Of a stretch of DNA of 64,000 nt, positions 58,333-64,000 are shown one piece after another. The translations under genes were made by a program, and so were the position numbers. The notes below the pieces were generated by a model. The model did no database searches, was not told the DNA's origin, and saw nothing but the letters and a program-made list of their open reading frames with translations. Origin of the DNA: Corylus avellana (Eukaryota > Streptophyta > Magnoliopsida > Fagales > Betulaceae); the NCBI RefSeq assembly GCF_901000735.1, contig NC_081547.1, positions 5,518,001 through 5,582,000 of the forward strand. The letters are read 5' to 3'. Numbering within the stretch: position 1 is the first letter of the stretch; each line of letters opens with the position of its first letter.

Positions 58333-59851
58333 GTACTCTCCCTAGTTTCTTCTTTGCGAAAGAGGGGGAAAATGGTGAATTTGCAGTTTAGGCTCTATTT
58401 GATTTGGAGTAAAATAATTTTTGTAAAGTATTTTGAATATTTTTCAGTATTTATACTACGGAAAATACTATTCAATCGAAAATATTTTTTATTTGATCAA
58501 AAATGTTTATTTAATTTTTGTAAAATGTTTTTTCTTTTTTAAAACTAAAAATCATTTTTCGAATTTGAACTTATCATTTTCAAATCGTTGGAGTTTGGCA
58601 GATCTCTGCCAAACTCCTGTTGGAATTCAAATTTTTATGTTAATTTTTTTTTTTCAAATATTTTTATGTTGTGAATACAAATTAATTTTTGAAGGTTAAT
58701 ATGATTGAATAAAAATATATAAGATATTTGTAATTTTTCGCACACACCAATCATAAAACATTTTCACTAAAAGTGATTTCTGTTAAAACATTTTACGAAA
58801 AAAAACAAAAAACTAGTAACATTCCTTAAGTAGGCATAGGTTAAACCTTAGAATAGCCCAATACGTTGGGCTTAGAGTGTGCAAGCCCAACGTAACCGGT
58901 CTCTTATTCCATCGGTACGTAGAGGAGACATCATTCATGACTTCTTTAGACAATATTATAATATTTTCTTAATTAAATTAGCTTACATCCGGATAATCTT
59001 TTGGTTGATTGTATGAAAAGTAAATAATAATTATCTTATTTTATTATTAAATAATTTATTATGAAGATCATAGAATTTTAAGATAAAAATTTATAATTTT
59101 CTAATAAGTTATTTAATCTTTTAATTAACTATTTTGGGTTATCTAATTTCAGCTATATGAGAAATCATCGAAGGGGAGAGCTAGTGTGATATATAGGTAG
59201 AAGTTCTATTCTCGTTTCTTAAGCTGAAAAGTTGGAAGAGATCTACCTGACACGTGTGTTGAATCTAATGGTGAGGTTAGCCATGATGAATCTTTACTTC
59301 TTTAGTGACGCCCAAGAGATCAAACGGAGTTTTCAATCATCCATCATCCAAACTTCATTAAATAAAAATTCAAGTTTATTGCCTTAGTTTGATTACGACC
59401 CATTATCTAATTAATATTCATATACGATATCTTTTTATTATCATTGCCTCTTTGGTCATCATTCAATATGTCAAACGTTGACTATGACTCTTAATCTTTA
59501 TTTATGTATTTTTTCTTGCGTCATGCTTTCGTCATAAAAGTGTCATTCGATCTTGTTCGGATTGTTTCATTATGCACGGATTGCTACGTCTGCAAACATC
59601 CCTAAAGATTAACTAAGAGTGCATAATTTTGCGGGTATGCATGTGTAGGTAGGTTAAGGGTACAGCTCTAATTAATTTTATATTAATTTGATCTCATTTT
59701 TATTGAGATTTCCGTATGGACCGTATCATTTAAAAGTATGACAGTGTTCCCCCAAATTTGGGATTTGAAGACAATGACGCGTCTGGCCGTCAGCTAAAGG
59801 ATTCCTTAATTATAGCCGGCTGGAAGACAACTTAGGTATTTCGACTTTCCG

Positions 59852-59888
<37 letters not shown>

Positions 59889-61153
59889 CGAATTATCTCT
59901 TCATTATTGATATAACAATTAAATGGAGTAAAATGCTCCCTACAATGCTAAAAATATAATTTAGAATCCTCACAACTCAAACATTATTTATGATATATAC
60001 AATATTCATAGATAATATAAGACAATATCTGTTAAAAGTCATAATCTCAATCAGTTTCAAATCTACAGCAAATTCCGATGAATCATGTCTTTATCTACTG
60101 TTAGGTCCTTCATTCCCTTGTTTTTTTTTTTTTTTTTTTTCCCCTTTTTTTTTTTATCTCCGCTACTAGTACTTTTATCAATCACAATTCTCTTCTATGC
60201 CTTTACTATAATTATAATTTTTCGTTATACTTGATAACTCATCAGTTATCGGTCCATGGTTTACAAAGAACAATAAGAAAACAAAAGACCGACAAAAAAC
60301 TAATTTTGTTATTTTTAAAATTCGTGAAAACGAAACTTAAACAAATGAATAAAACTTTACCTCATAGGTCGCTATTAAAAGCAGATCTAGAGATAATACA
60401 TTCTTATTTAAAAACAACGAAAACACAATAACAAAAACTCAACACACCCTCACGCGTTTCACGCGCCACCGTTAGCCAACCACACGCCGCCAAAAAACAC
60501 CCCGAGGACCATTGACATACGCGCTCTAATCAATCTATGGTGGAGGCAGGAAAATTAAGGGGGAAGGGAGAACAGAAAGGGGGTGGGGAGGAGGGAGTCG
60601 TAACTCCCTCCCCCCACTCTACTATGCTCTCTCTCTCTCTCTTTATGATAGGAAGAGATTTTCATATGCAATAACATTTCTATTGAACTCACTTTTTTTA
60701 TTTTTATAATTTGAAGAACTATTTTTATAAATCAACCCTTGTATGTATTGATCTAAAGATTGGCTAGTACTACCATATCAACATTGTTTGATAATTATGG
60801 GAGAAAAAAAATGTAGTTTTTAGCATTCTTCTTCTTTCTTTTTTTTTTTCTTTTTCTTTTTTAAAGAAAAAATGTTGGTTATGACTGTAGTAATATTGTA
60901 GGATAAAATTATAGTTCCTATCATTACTTTTTTTTAAAAATATATATAAAAAATGCTTAACAATCCACTAATCCACTTTGATTTAGGCTCTTTGACAAAG
61001 GTGACATCTATAAGGAATCATATCGAGCAACTCTTCAGGGAGTAGGTCGTTGTGTTCGCCATGGAGTGGAGGAGGAGCGTCTGATAGCAGGATGCATGAC
61101 CGCTAGATTTTGGAGGAGGTGCAAATTACTGTGGTTAAATTGTGGAACTATCC
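58333..61153. other. Intergenic, no gene seen
   Basis: AT-rich, with an AT microsatellite (59856-59885), T-runs (60121-60142, 60838-60849) and a purine block followed by a pyrimidine block (about 60545-60645) that includes the palindrome gagggagt..actccctc. No convincing coding region. Confidence 0.55.
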
Positions 61154-63973
61154 TTTTTTTTTTTTTTTGAAACTGGGTATTCTTCATTCAAAATGAGAAA
61201 GAAATACAGAGAGCCTTGGCTCTATAAAGAGAGGTCATTACCCTCTAACTGAACAATATTTGAGATACAAGACGGGATCTCCTCAATCCAAATATTATCC
61301 ATAATAAGCTTTAACGCCTCCTTCGCCAGTCCATGTGCTGCATTATTTTCTTCGCGCTTGGCGTGGCGAATCTTCCATTGTCGAAGGGTTCTTAGCACTG
61401 TCTTTATATCCTCCACGATATGCCCATACCTGAGCCAGTTTGGATCTCTCTCTCCGATTGCCTTCACCACAGAAAGTGAATCCCCTTCAAGAATTATGTC
61501 ATAGAAACCAAGGTCCCTGCATAGGTCGACTGCATGCAGAGCGGCCAAAGCTTCTCCCGCAGCTGGATCATAGACAGCCATGAAGGATTTACTTTGGGCC
61601 GCTAGAACTCGACCCGCTGCATCTCTAATAATCACGCCGATTCCCATACATTTCCTTTCAGATGAGATTGCAATGTCCCAATTAACTTTGTAGAACCCGG
61701 ACGGAGGGGCCTGCCATTTCATGCCCGTTTCTCCTCTCCCTACCTCGGCCTGGGTCAGCTCCTTTTCATTTGCCTGTGTGTATTGTAAGAGGCCTTCCCT
61801 AGCTGTATTAGCTATGACACTTGGGTGAATGAACTCACCTCCATGCACAACGGAGTTCCGCCTCCTCCAAATTCCCCGGATTGTTAGAGCCAATAGATTT
61901 AGATCTTCCCCAGACAACTGGACCGTCATCTCCTCAAAGAAATCCTTGAAATCACTATAGCTCCTGGTACATTTTTGGAGCTTACGGCTACTGGTACCCC
62001 AAACGTCTTGAGCTGAAGGGCATGCCCACAGTATATGATGGACCGTTTCTTTCACTCTGCAGCAGAAGATGCAACGATCCTCCTCAATAAGCCCTCTTTT
62101 TCTGAGGTTTTCCTTAGTAGGGAGAATGTTTTTACAGGCCCTCCATAAGAATACTTTGGAAGAGTTTGGTACATTTAAACCCCATATGGTTTTCCAGTTG
62201 CTAACCTTCTGCCTTGACTTGAGCTCTCCCCTTTCCCCCTCTCTTGACGTTCCTTCTCAAGGTGGTAAGCACTTTTGACAGAAAATTCCCCTGAATTTGT
62301 TGGATACCATATCAGTTTATCCGGCTGATGGTATTTGCTAAGTGGAATATTGCAAATTAAATCTGCCTCCTCAGGATCGAAAATTGTCCTCACCAGAGTT
62401 TCATTCCATCTAACCGGATTCTCTTCTAAGAGTTCCACCACTTTTGCTTCCTCTGACAGCAACGTGCAATGGGATTGGATGGAGAAAGTGGATGGTCTTG
62501 GGAGCCATCTGTCTCCCCAGATTGAAACTGATCGCCCGTCACCAATCCTCCAGAAACACCCTTCTTGGAATAAATCCCTGCCTGCTAATATACTACGCCA
62601 AGCGTAAGAAGGCTTATTCCCCACCTTTGCCGACATAAAAGTTCCCCGATAAAAATACTTAGCAGAGATAATCTTCCCCGCCAAACTCTGCGGGTTCTGC
62701 ATTAATCTCCAGCTTTGTTTTGCTAACATAGCTTTATTAAAACAAACAATATCTCTGAACCCCATCCCTCCTTTTTCTTTAGCAAGGCTCATTTTTTCCC
62801 AACTTAGCCAGTGAATTTTCTTTTCTTTCTCGGTATGTCCCCACCAGAATTGTTGCATTAGCCTATTTAAATCCTTGCAAAGCTCTTTGGGTAGCAAAAA
62901 TATGCTCATGCTGTACGTAGGTATTGCCTGCACCACTGCTTTTAGTAAAACCTCCCTCCCAGCTTGTGAAAGGAAATTAACTTTCCAGTCTGATAATTTT
63001 CTTTTCACCTTATCCTTCAAAAACAAAAACTCCCTTGTTCGAGATTTCCCTACGAGAGCGGGTAGTCCCAAATAAGAGTCATAGCGTTGTGATGCTGGTA
63101 TATTTATCAGAGACAGGATACTTTCACGTACAACCTGGGGCGTATTTCTGCTGAAGAACACTGCCGTTTTATCCATATTCAGACGTTGCCCCGAGGCTCG
63201 CTCATAGGTATCCAATAATTTTGCTAACTGTCCCCAATCCTGCGTTGTAGCCTTACAGAAAAGGAGACTATCGTCAGCAAAAAATAAATGATTTATCTTC
63301 ATACCTCGTGGAGATGTTGGGACCCCCCCCTAATAAACCAGTGCTCTCGGCATGCTGGAAATGTGTGCTTAGGACCTCCGCACAGAGGATGAACAGGTAT
63401 GGAGAGAGTGGGTCACCCTGGCGAATTCCTCTGGATGGTGAGAACTTGCCCACTGGTACTCCATTAATCAAAATGGAGTAAGATACTGTCGTAACACATT
63501 GCATCACCATATTGATCTATTTTCCAGAGAAACCCATCTTTCTCATTACCTTCTCCAAAAAAATCCACTCCACCCTGTCGTACGCTTTGCTCATATCCAA
63601 TTTTAGCGCCATGTATCCCACACGACCATACATCCTAGAATGCATAGTGTGTAGTGTTTCATAGGCAACTAAAATATTATCCGAAATCAGCCTGCCTGGA
63701 ATAAAGGCGGACTGATTACTCGAAATAATATGAGGGAGCAGTAGCTTTAACCTGTTTGCCAAAATCTTAGAAAGAATTTTATACAGGACATTGCACAATG
63801 AAATAGGTCTATAATCGGAAACCACAACAGAATTTGATTTTTTTGGAACAAGAGCAATATACGTAGAGTTTACAGTTGGGGAAAGAACACCTGAGGAGAA
63901 AAAATTCTGTATAGCTTCAAATACCTCCTCTCCCACAACAGCAAAATTATCTTGGAAGAAACCTGCTGGAAAT
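61154..63973 (-). mobile_element. 3' part of an L1-type LINE retrotransposon
   Basis: On the minus strand, a continuous chain of LINE ORF2 domains runs from the gap at 63974 to an A-run (plus-strand T-run 61154-61168) that ends the element. Order: reverse transcriptase, reverse-transcriptase zinc-binding region, RNase H, short 3' untranslated tail. The endonuclease and 5' end lie in or beyond the gap, so no TSD can be checked. Only three coding lesions are seen, so the copy looks fairly young. Confidence 0.9.
61222..63936 (-). pseudogene. LINE ORF2 remnant: reverse transcriptase, zinc-binding and RNase H domains
   Basis: Reverse transcriptase: YRPISLCNVLYK and QSAFIPGRLISDNI, motif A LDMSKAYDRVEW (63517-63936), motif B IRQGDPLSPYLF (63274-63510) and motif C FFADDSLLF (62175-63302). 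Zinc-binding region: LWRAC..LPTKENLRKRG..CIFC..ETVHHILWACP, spanning about 62025-62200. RNase H: KVNWDIA, GEALAAL, LEGDS and ENNAAHGLAKEAL (61222-62055); the last acidic position reads His, as in many plant copies. Lesions: an in-frame TAG at 63517-63519, a frame change at an 8-base C-run (63323-63330) and another near 62203-62210. The first part is missing. It replicated by copying its RNA into chromosomal DNA; this copy cannot make the full protein. Confidence 0.9.
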
Positions 63974-64000
63974 NNNNNNNNNNNNNNNNNNNNNNNNNNN
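63974..64000. other. Assembly gap at the window end
   Basis: At least 27 N, running to the window edge. It removes the upstream part of the LINE. Confidence 1.

Overview
This is a window of plant nuclear DNA, most likely from a woody core eudicot. Five intron-bearing or single-exon genes are spread thinly through AT-rich sequence. All introns I resolved are GT-AG, and the best-recognised products (a GH3/JAR1-type enzyme, an EDR4-type zinc-ribbon protein, a TBL O-acetyltransferase and a UGT72-type glucosyltransferase) are land-plant families. There is no operon structure. The neighbours share no transcription unit, although several belong to families linked to defence or cell walls. The species assignment is weak inference.

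Layout. 1-15,424: a gene-poor block dominated by a direct duplication. Bases 1-5291 recur at 10134-15424 with a constant 10,133-bp offset. Each copy carries a ~0.94-kb retroposon with target-site duplications (TSDs) and a Mutator-like MITE. Between the copies lie two assembly gaps, the 3' exons of an unidentified minus-strand gene (5984-6464), a second retroposon relative and another MITE. 15.4-21 kb: a tRNA-derived SINE, MITEs, an AT minisatellite and CACTA-related repeats. 21.6-27.0 kb: a JAR1/GH3.11-like jasmonoyl-amino acid synthetase gene with a leader intron. 31.2-31.7 kb: an unnamed 166-aa gene. 34.7-40.4 kb: an EDR4-like gene. 43.4-43.7 kb: a miniature LTR element (TRIM). 44.8-48.0 kb: a TBL O-acetyltransferase gene. 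48.9-50.8 kb (minus): a 51-aa membrane protein gene with a 1.7-kb intron that hosts a retroposon. 51.6-53.0 kb (minus): a UGT72-type glucosyltransferase. 53.6-58.3 kb: a second TRIM with a perfect TSD, a 754-bp MITE, an RNase H relic and a complete non-autonomous CACTA element. 61.15-63.97 kb (minus): the 3' part of a fairly young L1-type LINE running into a terminal gap.

I found no clearly new molecular system. The strongest unusual signals are the apparently identical 5.3-kb duplication next to a gap (recent event or assembly artefact), four tiny A-tailed insertions of 23-28 bp each flanked by 11-17-bp TSDs, a row of three perfect hairpins inside the CACTA element, and two TRIMs that both use an initiator-Met-tRNA primer site.
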